A stretch of 64,000 nucleotides of DNA from Gemmatimonadota bacterium (lineage in GTDB: Bacteria > Gemmatimonadota > Gemmatimonadetes > Longimicrobiales > Gaopeijiaceae): assembly GCA_022571515.1 (NCBI GenBank), contig JACZXQ010000003.1, positions 149,001 to 213,000 of the forward strand, written 5' to 3'. The position numbers and the translations under genes were made by a program. The notes beneath the pieces were generated by a model that ran no database searches, was not told the origin of the DNA, and was given only the letters and a program-made list of their open reading frames with translations. Positions 19,639-29,083 of this stretch are shown here, piece by piece. The stretch's first letter is position 1. The number at the start of each line of letters is the position of its first letter.

Positions 19639-20998
19639 GCACACCCTTCGACCGAAGCCAACTCTCTATCTCATTCCGAATCTCTTCCAACCGTTCCGCC
19701 GTTCCCGCCTCATATCGAGCCACGAGGACCGGCTGGGTGTTCGAGGCTCTCAACAAGCCCCACCCGTCTTCGAACAGTACTCTGGCGCCATCCACGTCGA
19801 TCACCTTGTGGCCGCGCCTGAAGTGCTCCTGCGCCTCTCGGACGAGCTGGAACTTGTCCTCTTCGGGCACCTCGATCCTGAGTTCCGGCGTGGAAACGAG
19901 TACAGGATAATCGGCGACCATCGCCGAGAAGGATCGATCCGAGCGGGCGAGCAGGTCGATGAGGCGGCACGCACCGTACAGGGCGTCGTCGAATCCCAGA
20001 TACTGATCAGCAAAGCAGATATGACCTGAAAGCTCACCCGCGAGGGGCGCACCCACGAGCCGCATCTTCTCCTTCATGAGCGAGTGGCCCGTCTTCCACA
20101 TGATGGGCTCTCCTCCCGCCTTGGCGAACTCCTCAGGCAAGACCTGCGAACACTTCACGTCGAAGACCAATTTTTGGCCAGGGCCGTCGCGCGCCAGGAT
20201 GTCGATGCCGAACAGGAGGAGCAGCATGTCTCCCCGGACCACCGTGCCGTTCTCGTCGACGGCTCCAATGCGGTCGGCGTCCCCGTCGAAGCCGATGCCG
20301 AGATCCGCGCCTGTCTCTCTGACGGTCCGCATCAGGTCGACCAGGTTCTCGTCGACCGTGGGGTCCGGATGGTGGTTGGGGAACGTGCCGTCCGAGTCGC
20401 AAAAGAGCGGCACCACCGTGGCACCCAGAGCCTCCAGCAGCGACACCGCGACGAGCGAACCCGTACCGTTGCCGCAGTCGACCACAACCTTGACGGGGCG
20501 AGGCAGGCTGAACCGCCCGACCACGTCGGCGGCGTATCGTTCCAGCACCTCCGCGGTCTCGCGCGATCCGGCGCCCGCAATCACGTCGCCGGCCTCGATC
20601 CTGAGCCGTAGCCCCTGGATCGCCTCGCCGTACACCGACGCACCATCGAGCGTCATCTTGATCCCGTTCCACTCGGGCGGGTTATGCGAACCGGTGATCT
20701 GGATGCCACCGTCGGCATTCAGGTCATGTTCGGACCAGTAGACCACGGGCGTGGGCACCATGCCGACATCCACCACCTTTGCGCCCGAGGCCTCGAGTCC
20801 TTCCATGAGCGCCCGGACCAACTCGGGAGAGCTGGGCCGGTTGTCGTGGCCGACCACCACCCGGGGGCTTGGCCCCAGCTGGTCGCTCGCCATGCTCCCG
20901 TAGGCACGCCCGACGGCCCGGGCAACCTCTGGTGTCAGTTCGTGACCGACCAGGCCTCGAATGTCGTACTGGCGAAAGATATGGATAGGGACGTTCAT
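19631..20998 (-). CDS. Phosphomannomutase/phosphoglucomutase
   Basis: Alpha-D-phosphohexomutase that interconverts hexose 6- and 1-phosphates for sugar-nucleotide and envelope polysaccharide synthesis. The 455 residues have the active serine Ser104 in TGSHNPPEW, the metal loop DGDADR (238-243), the sugar-binding GELSGHI and the C-terminal phosphate-binding region. TGSHNP and overall length suit the AlgC/ManB bifunctional type better than GlmM, but substrate preference cannot be fixed from sequence. The 3' end overlaps the UPF0182 start. Confidence 0.93.
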   Translation of the reverse strand: MNVPIHIFRQYDIRGLVGHELTPEVARAVGRAYGSMASDQLGPSPRVVVGHDNRPSSPELVRALMEGLEASGAKVVDVGMVPTPVVYWSEHDLNADGGIQITGSHNPPEWNGIKMTLDGASVYGEAIQGLRLRIEAGDVIAGAGSRETAEVLERYAADVVGRFSLPRPVKVVVDCGNGTGSLVAVSLLEALGATVVPLFCDSDGTFPNHHPDPTVDENLVDLMRTVRETGADLGIGFDGDADRIGAVDENGTVVRGDMLLLLFGIDILARDGPGQKLVFDVKCSQVLPEEFAKAGGEPIMWKTGHSLMKEKMRLVGAPLAGELSGHICFADQYLGFDDALYGACRLIDLLARSDRSFSAMVADYPVLVSTPELRIEVPEEDKFQLVREAQEHFRRGHKVIDVDGARVLFEDGWGLLRASNTQPVLVARYEAGTAERLEEIRNEIESWLRSKGVHV

Positions 20999-21094
20999 GG
21001 GCCTCGTGGACGCGGGTGGGACCTGCGAGCGTAGAACGTAGACATGCCGAAAGGGGGCGTCAAAGCGCGTATGCCCCGCATGTCAGCCAGAAGC

Positions 21095-22606
21095 TTAGCG
21101 AGCGCTGAGCGATAAAAACCGGCCGGAGGTCAGGCTCTCGGCGGCCGCTCGGGCCAACTCGAGCGCCGAACCGGGGAAGATCCCCGTGTACAGGATGACG
21201 GCCACTCCCACTATGAGCGCCAGCCTCAACGCGACCGGAACCGCCAGCCCAACGTGGGTATCGGCGTCGGGGGCCTCGCGCATCCACATGAACCATGCGA
21301 CCCTCAGGTAATACCAGTACGACAGGACCGTCGTCAGGACGAGGATCGTCGACAGGTAGACCAGGTTCGCATCCATTGCTCCTTGCAACAGGAATATCTT
21401 GCCCATGAATCCTCCCGTGCCCGGGAAGCCCGCGAGCGACAGCAGGAAGATGGTCATGAAGACCCCGAGCATAGGCTGGCGCGAACCGAGGCCGGCATAG
21501 TCGTCGATCCGCTGGTTCCGCTCCGCCTGATCACCCACGGTCATGACGATCGCGAAAGCGCCAATGTTCATGAACGTGTAGACGAGCAAGTAGAACAGCA
21601 GCCCTGCTGTCGCGGTACCGTTGTTGGACACGATCGCCAGGAGTAGATAGCCGGCATGGGCAATGCCGGAGTACGCCAGCATGCGCTTCACGCTCACCTG
21701 AACGAGCGCAATGAGATTCGCCCCCACCATGGACAGAACCGCCAGCCACCAGATGATGGCCCACCACTGAGCGTATACTCCGTCGAAGGCGACGAAGAAC
21801 ACCCGTAGGAATGCGACGAACGCCGCGGTCTTCACCCCGGCGGACATGAAGGCCGTCACAGGCGTGGGCGCACCCTCGTACACGTCGGGCGTCCACATAT
21901 GGAACGGCACAGCCGAGACTTTGAAGGCAAACCCGATCGCCAGCAGCGCCACGCCGAAGCCGAGCAAGCCGGTGTGCGCCGACCCGTCCCCTATCGCAAC
22001 GGCGATGGCAGCGATGTTGGTACTCCCGGCGGCCCCGTATGTGAGCGCGATGCCGTACAGGAAGAAACCGGTCGAGAACGCACCGAGCAGAAAGTATTTG
22101 AGGCCGGCCTCGGCGGACTTGCGATCGCGTCGATTCATCGCGGTCATGGCGTACACAGCAATCGACATGATTTCCAGGCCGAGGAAGATCACGATGAGAT
22201 CACGGGCTGACGCCATGAACATCATGCCCACCGTCGACAGCAGAAGCAGGCCGTAGAACTCGCCGGCCTGCAGCTTCTGTTTGTCCACATACGCGATGGA
22301 AACCAACACGGACATTCCTGCGGCCGAGAGGAAGATCCAGTTGGCGTAGAGGCGGAATCCATCGACAGCCACCATGGCCGAACTTCCTACCTCAGTGACA
22401 CCGTACAGCCAACCGTTCGCGAGCGCCGCGACAAGGATGCCAAGCAACGACAGCCACCCGAGGTCCGTCACCCGATCGGGACTATTGCGCATCCGCTTCG
22501 ATACGCCCGCCATCAGGACCACCATCGCGCACACGGACAGCACCAACTCCGGAAGGAGCGCAATCAGGTAGTGACCTTGGGAGCTGAAATCCAGATGCAT
22601 GGTCAT
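21095..22606 (-). CDS. nuoN: NADH-quinone oxidoreductase subunit N
   Basis: Antiporter-like, proton-pumping membrane subunit of complex I, last gene of the nuo operon. The 503-residue hydrophobic protein has the Mrp-antiporter pattern: TM5 glutamate region (FLGLEIMSIAVYAM), the TM7 lysine region (AFKVSAVPFHMWTPDVYEGAP) and the TM8 region (SVKRMLAYSGIAHAGYLL). It begins just after the nuoM stop. Length is about 20 residues longer than E. coli NuoN. A short spacer of about 95 bp separates it from the phosphohexomutase gene. Confidence 0.96.
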   Translation of the reverse strand: MTMHLDFSSQGHYLIALLPELVLSVCAMVVLMAGVSKRMRNSPDRVTDLGWLSLLGILVAALANGWLYGVTEVGSSAMVAVDGFRLYANWIFLSAAGMSVLVSIAYVDKQKLQAGEFYGLLLLSTVGMMFMASARDLIVIFLGLEIMSIAVYAMTAMNRRDRKSAEAGLKYFLLGAFSTGFFLYGIALTYGAAGSTNIAAIAVAIGDGSAHTGLLGFGVALLAIGFAFKVSAVPFHMWTPDVYEGAPTPVTAFMSAGVKTAAFVAFLRVFFVAFDGVYAQWWAIIWWLAVLSMVGANLIALVQVSVKRMLAYSGIAHAGYLLLAIVSNNGTATAGLLFYLLVYTFMNIGAFAIVMTVGDQAERNQRIDDYAGLGSRQPMLGVFMTIFLLSLAGFPGTGGFMGKIFLLQGAMDANLVYLSTILVLTTVLSYWYYLRVAWFMWMREAPDADTHVGLAVPVALRLALIVGVAVILYTGIFPGSALELARAAAESLTSGRFLSLSAR

Positions 22607-22607
22607 G

Positions 22608-24257
22608 TCAGCGGACCGCCATCAGGTTGCGGGGCGGGACGTCGCCCATCTCGCCCACATTCGGGAGCCCGGTGCTCTCATCGGGGGCGATCACAGGTGC
22701 CGCGCTCACGCCTAGACCGAGTTCGTCCACCCCGAGCCTCAACACCGAATTGGGGGATCGCTCCACCCGCTCGAGCAAGGCCTGTACACTCGGCTCCATG
22801 CGCTCCAGAAATGGCGCAGGGTAGACCCCGATCACGATCATGAGCGCGATCAGCGGAGCCAGGATCACGATCTCCCGGCGGGACAGGTCCTCCACGACGA
22901 CGTTCTCCTCCTTATCCAACTCGTTGAAGAAGATGCGTTGCACCATGGGAAGCATGTAGTACGCAGCGAAGATGACCCCGGTCGTGGCGCAGATGGCCGC
23001 CAGTGGGTAGGTCTCGAAGGTTCCGAGCAGCACAAGGAACTCACCTATGAATCCGCTGGTTCCGGGCAAACCGATAGAGGCCAACGCGGTGATAACGAAC
23101 GCGGTCGCCAGCATCGGAGCCACGCGTCCGAGTCCGCCGAAGTCCTTGATGAGCCGCGTGTGTCGTCGCTCGTAGAGCATGCCCACCAGCAGGAACAGGG
23201 CGCCGGTAGAAATCCCGTGGGAAATCATCACGAACAGGCCACCCTGAAGGCCGTTCGTCGTGAGCGCGAAGATTCCGATCACCACGAAGCCCATGTGGGC
23301 GACTGAGGTGTACGCGACCAGCTTCTTCGCGTCCGGCTGCACGGCCGCCACCAATGCGGCGTAGATGATACCGATCACTCCCAGAGTCAGCATGATGGCC
23401 ACCACCGTGGGGTGCTGAGCCGCTGCGGGAAACAACGGCAGGAGAAACCGCAGAAAGCCGTATGTGCCCATCTTGAGGAGGATGGCGGCAAGGACCACCG
23501 AGCCAGGTGTCGGAGCTTCGACGTGGGCGTCCGGCAACCACGTGTGGAACGGGAAGATGGGCACCTTGATCGAGAACGCCAGCGCGAATGCGCCAAAGAG
23601 CCAAAGTTGCTCTTTGAGCGTTAGCTGCAACGTGAGCAGGTCGGCGTAGGAGAACGTTGCCACTTCCAACAGTGTCTCCGCCCGCTGATGCAGGTACAGA
23701 ATCGCGACCAACATCAGTAGCGATCCCACCGCGGTGAACAGGAAGAACTTGATGGCCGCGTAGATGCGGCGTTCGCCACCCCAAACGCCGATGATGAAAT
23801 ACATGGGGACGAGCGTGAGCTCGAAGAACACGTAGAAGAGCAGCAGGTCCGTGGCCAAGAACACGCCCACAACGCCCGTCTCGAGCAAGAGCATGAGCGC
23901 GTAGAACGCCTTCTGCTTCTTCTTGATGTAGTTGAACGACCCCAAGATCGCGAGCGGAGTGATGAAGGTGGTCAGCATCACCATGAATAGGCTGATGCCG
24001 TCGAGCCCCAGCGAGTAACTAGCTCCCCAGGCAGCAATCCACGGATGTGTGCTCTCGAGTTGGAACCCTCCATGCCCCACTGCGGGGTCATAGGCCCACC
24101 ACAGCCCGATGCTGAGCACAAACACCAAGAGGCTCCATCGGAACGCTACGGTTTTGGCGTGCTCGGCGGGCGCCCACAGCACGTGAGCCAACCCCGCGAG
24201 CGGTAGCCATAGCAGCGCGTGGAGGATCCAGTCGGAGTAGGAGACCATGTCCAACAT
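22608..24257 (-). CDS. nuoM: NADH-quinone oxidoreductase subunit M
   Basis: Antiporter-like proton-pumping subunit of complex I. The 549 residues are strongly hydrophobic with about 14 membrane segments. They carry the signature FFELTLVPMYFIIGVWGG (TM5 glutamate), SIKVPIFPFHTWLPDAHVEAPT (TM7 lysine) and DAKKLVAYTSVAHMGFV (TM8 lysine). The last 60 residues are a hydrophilic extension beyond the usual NuoM end. The ATG follows the nuoL stop with no spacer (TAGATG). Confidence 0.96.
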   Translation of the reverse strand: MLDMVSYSDWILHALLWLPLAGLAHVLWAPAEHAKTVAFRWSLLVFVLSIGLWWAYDPAVGHGGFQLESTHPWIAAWGASYSLGLDGISLFMVMLTTFITPLAILGSFNYIKKKQKAFYALMLLLETGVVGVFLATDLLLFYVFFELTLVPMYFIIGVWGGERRIYAAIKFFLFTAVGSLLMLVAILYLHQRAETLLEVATFSYADLLTLQLTLKEQLWLFGAFALAFSIKVPIFPFHTWLPDAHVEAPTPGSVVLAAILLKMGTYGFLRFLLPLFPAAAQHPTVVAIMLTLGVIGIIYAALVAAVQPDAKKLVAYTSVAHMGFVVIGIFALTTNGLQGGLFVMISHGISTGALFLLVGMLYERRHTRLIKDFGGLGRVAPMLATAFVITALASIGLPGTSGFIGEFLVLLGTFETYPLAAICATTGVIFAAYYMLPMVQRIFFNELDKEENVVVEDLSRREIVILAPLIALMIVIGVYPAPFLERMEPSVQALLERVERSPNSVLRLGVDELGLGVSAAPVIAPDESTGLPNVGEMGDVPPRNLMAVR

Positions 24258-26411
24258 CTAGAAGGCCACCCACCCCAGGATCACCAGGACCCCGATCGTG
24301 AAGATGAACGCATAGGTATTGATCTGGCCCGTCTGGAACAGGCTCCCCACCCATCCGAACGCCCTTGCAAGATTACCCGCCATGTTCACGGTACCATCGA
24401 TGATCACGTCGTCCACGAAACGCCATGAGAAGCGCGACAGGGCGTGGACAGGCCTCACGATGACCGCATCGTATGCCTCGTCCACGTAGTACTTCCGGTA
24501 GAGCACCCGACCGAGTCCCCTCGGTTCGGCGGCGTCTACCGCCGGCACATGTTTCTGGCCGCCGACTACGCGGGCGGCGATCAGGACCACGATGGCAGCC
24601 AAGCCGGTCGACGCCAGCGCCCACACCAGCTCCCCGCCGCCGAACAACGGGGCCTGATGCGAGATCTCCCCCAGATGCTGGGCTTGGATCTCGTGCGCTC
24701 CCGCCATGACCGGCTCGAGCCAGTGATGGAAGTTCTCTCCCATCGGCAGGAATCCGAAGCCTCCCAAGAAGGACTCGGAGATCGCCGCCGGCACGTTGAT
24801 CCAGCCACCGAACACGGAGAGGGCGGCCAACACGGCCAGAGGCACCCACATCACGGCCGGCGTCTCGCGGAGGTGCTTCGCCTCCTTCTCGCCGGTCCGA
24901 TTCGCGCCGTGGAAAGTCATCACCATGAGGCGGGTCATGTAGAATGCGGTCAGCAGGGCCGTCACGAGCGCGAGCACCCAATAGACCGTATAGAGCGTCG
25001 GATAAGGCGCGTTCGCGGCACCCGCCCAGGCGCCCGCGGCCCAGATGATCTCGTCCTTGGAGAAGAATCCCGCGAAGGGCCAGATCCCCGAGATGGCCAG
25101 CGTGGCGATCCACATGGTTGCCCACGTGATCGGCATGTGCTTTCTGAGGCCACCCATGTTCCTCATGTCCTGGGCGTCCCAGTCCTTGTCGGTGTGGTGC
25201 AGAGCGTGGTGCACCGAGTGGATGACAGCGCCCGCGCCCAGGAACAGCAGCGCCTTGAAGAAAGCGTGGGTCATGAGGTGGAAGACGCCGGCGGTATAAG
25301 CGCCCACTCCCACACCGAGGAACATGTAGCCCAACTGCGAGATGGTCGAATAGGCCAGCACGCGCTTGATGTCGTACTGCTTGAGCGCGATGGTCGCGGC
25401 GAACAACGCCGTGATCACGCCGATGCCCGCTACGGTGGCGCTCGCTATGGGCGAGAGAGCGAACAGTACGGACGACCGGGCCACCAGGTAGACCCCGGCC
25501 GTGACCATCGTGGCCGCATGGATCAGGGCCGACACGGGTGTGGGGCCAGCCATGGCGTCGGGCAGCCAAATGTACAGCGGAATTTGGGCACTCTTGCCCG
25601 CGGCCCCGAGAAGGAAAAAGAGCGTGATGATGGTCGCAACCGAGTGCCCATAGGGAATCCTCTCGGGCGCGGCGCTGAAGATCTCGACGAAGTCCAGCGT
25701 CTGGAAGGTGGTGAACAGAAAGAACATCGCCACCAGAAATCCGAGGTCGCCGATCCGGTTGACGATGAAGGCCTTCTTACCCGCGTCGGATTTTTCACGG
25801 TCGCTGAACCAGTACCCGATCAACAGGTAACTGCATAGCCCGACCCCCTCCCAGCCCACGAACATGAGCAGGTAGCCAGCCCCCATCACCAAGACCAGCA
25901 TGAAGAAGATGAACAGGTTCAGGTAGGCGAAGTAGCGCGGGTAGCCCGGGTCGTCCTTCATGTAGCCCACGCTGAACACGTGGATCAAAAAGCCTACGCC
26001 CGTGACCACCAGCATCATCACCATGGAGAGCTGATCGAGCTGGATCGCGGCGTCCACGGTCAGCGAGCCCGTGACGATCCAGGTCCAGTACGTCCGGATG
26101 ATGGGTTCGTGCAGGTCGGCGCCCGCCATGCCCACGAGGTTCACGACCGTGATCAAGAAGGCGAGGCCGATCACTCCGGGGCCGATCCACGTGGGGAGCG
26201 TATGCGTGAGCGGCCGATCGCCCGCGGCCAGATCCAACTCGCCGCCGGCTCGCACCGCGTCGGCGGACCTGCGCGCGTGCGTGAGCGCCAGAGCCCCGTT
26301 GATGACGAAGCCCAGGAGCGGCAGCAGGATCACGAGGCCCGGAAGGACCGGCGACCACTCGTGGGCGCCTTCCGTGGTCGCTTGCAGAGCGAAAAACATT
26401 GGCAGCGTCAC
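24258..26411 (-). CDS. nuoL: NADH-quinone oxidoreductase subunit L
   Basis: Distal antiporter-like subunit of complex I with the long lateral helix HL. The 717 residues have SVGYMKDDPGYPRYFAYLN, FVGWEGVGLCSYLLIGYW (TM5 glutamate), AQIPLYIWLPDAMAGPTPVSALIHAATMV (TM7) and KRVLAYSTISQLGYM (TM8). The C-terminal part (about 560-717), including the amphipathic connecting helix and a final membrane anchor, is somewhat longer than in E. coli. The stop touches the nuoM start, and nuoK ends 4 bp upstream of it. Confidence 0.96.
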   Translation of the reverse strand: MTLPMFFALQATTEGAHEWSPVLPGLVILLPLLGFVINGALALTHARRSADAVRAGGELDLAAGDRPLTHTLPTWIGPGVIGLAFLITVVNLVGMAGADLHEPIIRTYWTWIVTGSLTVDAAIQLDQLSMVMMLVVTGVGFLIHVFSVGYMKDDPGYPRYFAYLNLFIFFMLVLVMGAGYLLMFVGWEGVGLCSYLLIGYWFSDREKSDAGKKAFIVNRIGDLGFLVAMFFLFTTFQTLDFVEIFSAAPERIPYGHSVATIITLFFLLGAAGKSAQIPLYIWLPDAMAGPTPVSALIHAATMVTAGVYLVARSSVLFALSPIASATVAGIGVITALFAATIALKQYDIKRVLAYSTISQLGYMFLGVGVGAYTAGVFHLMTHAFFKALLFLGAGAVIHSVHHALHHTDKDWDAQDMRNMGGLRKHMPITWATMWIATLAISGIWPFAGFFSKDEIIWAAGAWAGAANAPYPTLYTVYWVLALVTALLTAFYMTRLMVMTFHGANRTGEKEAKHLRETPAVMWVPLAVLAALSVFGGWINVPAAISESFLGGFGFLPMGENFHHWLEPVMAGAHEIQAQHLGEISHQAPLFGGGELVWALASTGLAAIVVLIAARVVGGQKHVPAVDAAEPRGLGRVLYRKYYVDEAYDAVIVRPVHALSRFSWRFVDDVIIDGTVNMAGNLARAFGWVGSLFQTGQINTYAFIFTIGVLVILGWVAF

Positions 26412-26415
26412 GGGC

Positions 26416-26709
26416 TCACCACTTCAACAGGTTGAACTTGTCCACGTTTACCGATTCGTAGTGGCGGAAGATCGAAATGATGATCGCCAGGCCCACCGCC
26501 GCCTCGGCAGCGGCCACGGTCATGACGAAGAAGACGAACAGTTGTCCTTCGATCCCCACGGACCGCGAAAACGCGACGAAGGCGAGGTTGACGGCGTTCA
26601 ACTGGAGCTCGATGCAGAGGAACATGATGATCACGTTTCGCCGCACGATGACGCCGAGCGTCCCGATCGCGAAAATCAGCGCACTGACGAAGAGGGCTTC
26701 AGTGATCAT
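26416..26709 (-). CDS. nuoK: NADH-quinone oxidoreductase subunit K
   Basis: Small three-helix membrane subunit of complex I that carries conserved membrane glutamates of the E-channel. At 97 residues it has the normal NuoK length and the diagnostic segments [21 protein letters not shown] (Glu in helix 2) and [19 protein letters not shown] (Glu in helix 3). It lies in the operon between nuoJ and nuoL with spacers of a few bases. Confidence 0.96.
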   Translation of the reverse strand: MITEALFVSALIFAIGTLGVIVRRNVIIMFLCIELQLNAVNLAFVAFSRSVGIEGQLFVFFVMTVAAAEAAVGLAIIISIFRHYESVNVDKFNLLKW

Positions 26710-26712
26710 CGC

Positions 26713-27237
26713 TCAAACATTCTTCTTCGCGAGCACGGTGGCGCCTACGATCGCAACGAGGAGGAGGATCCCCACCAGCTCGAACGGCACCACGTAGTCC
26801 GTGAACAACGGTCGGGCGATAGCCCCCACGGCGCCGTACTCGGCCAGGGCGGCGTCGATGGCGTCTCCGCCGCTCCCGGTCAGAAACGCCGGCGAGTCCG
26901 CACTGCGGCCGAGCTGGCGCACGAGCAACCCCGCGAGGCCACCCGTGGTAGCGAACGCCATCACGGACCAGACGCCACCCTTCACGTCGCGTTGGTAGTC
27001 GTGGCCGAGGTTGAGCAGCATGATGACGAACAGGAACAACACCATGATGGCGCCGGCGTATACGATCACCTGGATCGCGGCCAAAAAATGTGCCTCGAGC
27101 AGCACGAAGATGCCGGCCACGGCGGCGAGCGTCGCTACCATGAACATGAGGCTTCCCACTGGATTCCTCGCAACGACGACGCCGATGGCGCTTCCAATCG
27201 CGACTGTCGCGAACATGAAGAAGAGCAAGTCGGCCAT
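26713..27237 (-). CDS. nuoJ: NADH-quinone oxidoreductase subunit J
   Basis: Membrane subunit of complex I next to the quinone-binding region. The 174 residues have five hydrophobic segments, with the family motif HFLAAIQVIVYAGAIMVLFLFVIMLL containing the pi-bulge and conserved tyrosine of helix 3. The C-terminal VPFELVGILLLVAIVGATVLAKK is also typical. It is placed between nuoI (51-bp spacer, the largest gap in this part of the operon) and nuoK. Confidence 0.95.
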   Translation of the reverse strand: MADLLFFMFATVAIGSAIGVVVARNPVGSLMFMVATLAAVAGIFVLLEAHFLAAIQVIVYAGAIMVLFLFVIMLLNLGHDYQRDVKGGVWSVMAFATTGGLAGLLVRQLGRSADSPAFLTGSGGDAIDAALAEYGAVGAIARPLFTDYVVPFELVGILLLVAIVGATVLAKKNV

Positions 27238-27288
27238 GCTCAGGCGCCTCGCTCGAAATCGTTGACTCGGATCGGGCTCATCCTCACC

Positions 27289-27789
27289 TCACTCACCCGC
27301 GGGATCCGAGGGATCCCACAGAAGTGTGACTGGGTGGTCCTGCTCCATGAGCCTGTCCAGGTCGTAGACGAAACGCTCGCGCGTGTACTCGGCGTTCTCG
27401 AAGTGCCGCCCGACGTGGATGGCTTCGACAGGGCAAACCTCCTGGCACATGCCGCAGAAGATGCAGCGGAACTCGTCGATCTCGAAGACGATGGGGTACC
27501 GGTTGCCCTGATCGTCCTCGCCGCCGACAAGCCGGATGCAATTGGCCGGGCACACCGTCGGACAGAGTCCGCAGGCCACGCACTTGGGACGTCCATCGGC
27601 GTGGACCTCCATACGGTGCGTGCCGCGCCAGCGTGGACTCAACTCCGTCTGCTCCTCGGGGTACTGCTGCGTCACCGTGCTGGGATTGAGCATATGGCGC
27701 AGCGTGAGGCTCATGCCCTTTACCGCAGCCCGCAGGTAAGACGTCCGGCCGGGCTCCGGCCGATGCATTGTCTTGACGGTTATCGCCAC
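27289..27789 (-). CDS. nuoI: NADH-quinone oxidoreductase subunit I
   Basis: Ferredoxin-like subunit that holds iron-sulfur clusters N6a and N6b and passes electrons toward quinone. The 166 residues contain two complete 4Fe-4S motifs, CVACGLCPTVCPANC and CIFCGMCQEVCPVEAI. The N-terminal amphipathic stretch (LRAAVKGMSLTLRHMLNPSTVTQQYP) is the usual membrane-associated part, with family residues before RMEVHADGRPKCVAC. It starts about 28 bp after nuoH. Confidence 0.97.
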   Translation of the reverse strand: MAITVKTMHRPEPGRTSYLRAAVKGMSLTLRHMLNPSTVTQQYPEEQTELSPRWRGTHRMEVHADGRPKCVACGLCPTVCPANCIRLVGGEDDQGNRYPIVFEIDEFRCIFCGMCQEVCPVEAIHVGRHFENAEYTRERFVYDLDRLMEQDHPVTLLWDPSDPAGE

Positions 27790-27817
27790 GTCGATTCCCC
27801 CCGTTTCGGCATGCGCA

Positions 27818-29083
27818 TCAGTCGCCGCCTTCTGTCGGAACCGGGTCAGATGCCGCCTGGCGCGCGCCGGCGCCTTTCATGATCCGGTCGTCGTCGAGAT
27901 AGAAGATGAACAGAAGGGTACAGACCAAGCTCACGCCGGTCAGCGCCAGGCCGTAGGCGAAACCATACGCGACCCCCACCTGATCCAGTATCAGCATCGA
28001 GGCTGCCATTACCATGATGTAGGCAAGCGAGGTGGGCAGCATCACCTTCCAGCCCAATTGCATCACCTGGTCATAGCGGAAACGCGGAAGCGTCCACCGG
28101 ACCCAGATGAAGAACACCAGAAAGAAGCCAGTCTTTAGCGCAAACACACCCAGGGTGAACAGCGTCTTCCACCACGCCGGCGAGGCCGCGAGCGGAACGC
28201 CGTCGGGTCCGAAGCCACGGATGAGCACACCTTCGTACCAGAAAGCGTCATCCCACGTGGCGAACGGGATGTCCCATCCCCCGAGGAAGAGCGTTGCCAT
28301 CAGGGCGGAGGCCGTGAGCATGTGCGAGTACTCGGCGATGAAAAACATGCTGAACTTCATGGCCGAGTATTCGGTGTGGTAGCCCGTCACGAGCTCGGAC
28401 TCGGCCTCCGGCATGTCGAAGGGCAGCCTGTTGGTTTCCGCGAACGCAGAGATGACGAAGAGCAGAAAGGCCAGCGACAGCGGAAACGCAAACCACAGAT
28501 CGAGTTGCTGCTGCTGCCACACCATCTCCGTAAGCGTGACGCTCCCCGCCAGCATGAAGACCGCGATCAAGCTGAGTCCGAGCGCCACTTCGTAGCTGAC
28601 CATCTGCGCAGACGCGCGCAGGGCACCCAGAAACGCGTACTTGTTGTTCGACGCCCACCCACCCAGCACGACCCCGTACACACCGAGCGAACTGAAGGCC
28701 AGGATGTAAAGGATGCCGATCGGCACATCCGCGACGATCATGTCGACCACACCCCACGGCGTCGGAAGCGGCGCCGCGAATGGAATCACGGCGAACGTCA
28801 CCATGGCGGGCACCATCGCGAGGATGGGACCCAGGATGAAGAAGGTCCGCGAGGCCGCAGCCGGCGACGTCTCCTCCTTCAGAAGGTTCTTGATGCCGTC
28901 CGCGATGGGTTGAAGGAGCCCGAACGGCCCTACTCGGTTTGGCCCTATCCGGTCTTGGATGAACGCCGACACCCGTCTCTCGGCCAACGTCGTATAGGCC
29001 ACGACCAGCATCACGCCCGAGAAGACCAGGGCAATCTTTACCGAGGACGACAGCAGCGCCGCGAGTCCGGAGATCGGTTCCAC
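27818..29083 (-). CDS. nuoH: NADH-quinone oxidoreductase subunit H
   Basis: Membrane subunit of complex I that forms much of the quinone chamber. The 421-residue protein shows YTTLAERRVSAFIQDRIGPNRVGPFGLLQPIADGIKNLLKEE, the strongest NuoH signature. FAETNRLPFDMPEAESELVTGYHTEYSAMKF follows, with the acidic loop residues of the E-channel entrance. It is some 80-90 residues longer than common NuoH because of loop and C-terminal extensions (last 35 residues hydrophilic). It directly follows nuoG with no spacer. Confidence 0.96.
   Translation of the reverse strand: MEPISGLAALLSSSVKIALVFSGVMLVVAYTTLAERRVSAFIQDRIGPNRVGPFGLLQPIADGIKNLLKEETSPAAASRTFFILGPILAMVPAMVTFAVIPFAAPLPTPWGVVDMIVADVPIGILYILAFSSLGVYGVVLGGWASNNKYAFLGALRASAQMVSYEVALGLSLIAVFMLAGSVTLTEMVWQQQQLDLWFAFPLSLAFLLFVISAFAETNRLPFDMPEAESELVTGYHTEYSAMKFSMFFIAEYSHMLTASALMATLFLGGWDIPFATWDDAFWYEGVLIRGFGPDGVPLAASPAWWKTLFTLGVFALKTGFFLVFFIWVRWTLPRFRYDQVMQLGWKVMLPTSLAYIMVMAASMLILDQVGVAYGFAYGLALTGVSLVCTLLFIFYLDDDRIMKGAGARQAASDPVPTEGGD

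Noticed and set aside
24444-25838. 464-codon plus-strand frame
   Set aside because: Antisense to nuoL; composition is His/Arg/Gly-rich without structure.
26071-27882. 603-codon plus-strand frame
   Set aside because: Antisense to the 3' and middle parts of nuoL, nuoK, nuoJ and nuoI. His/Glu/Arg-rich composition is typical of a shadow frame.
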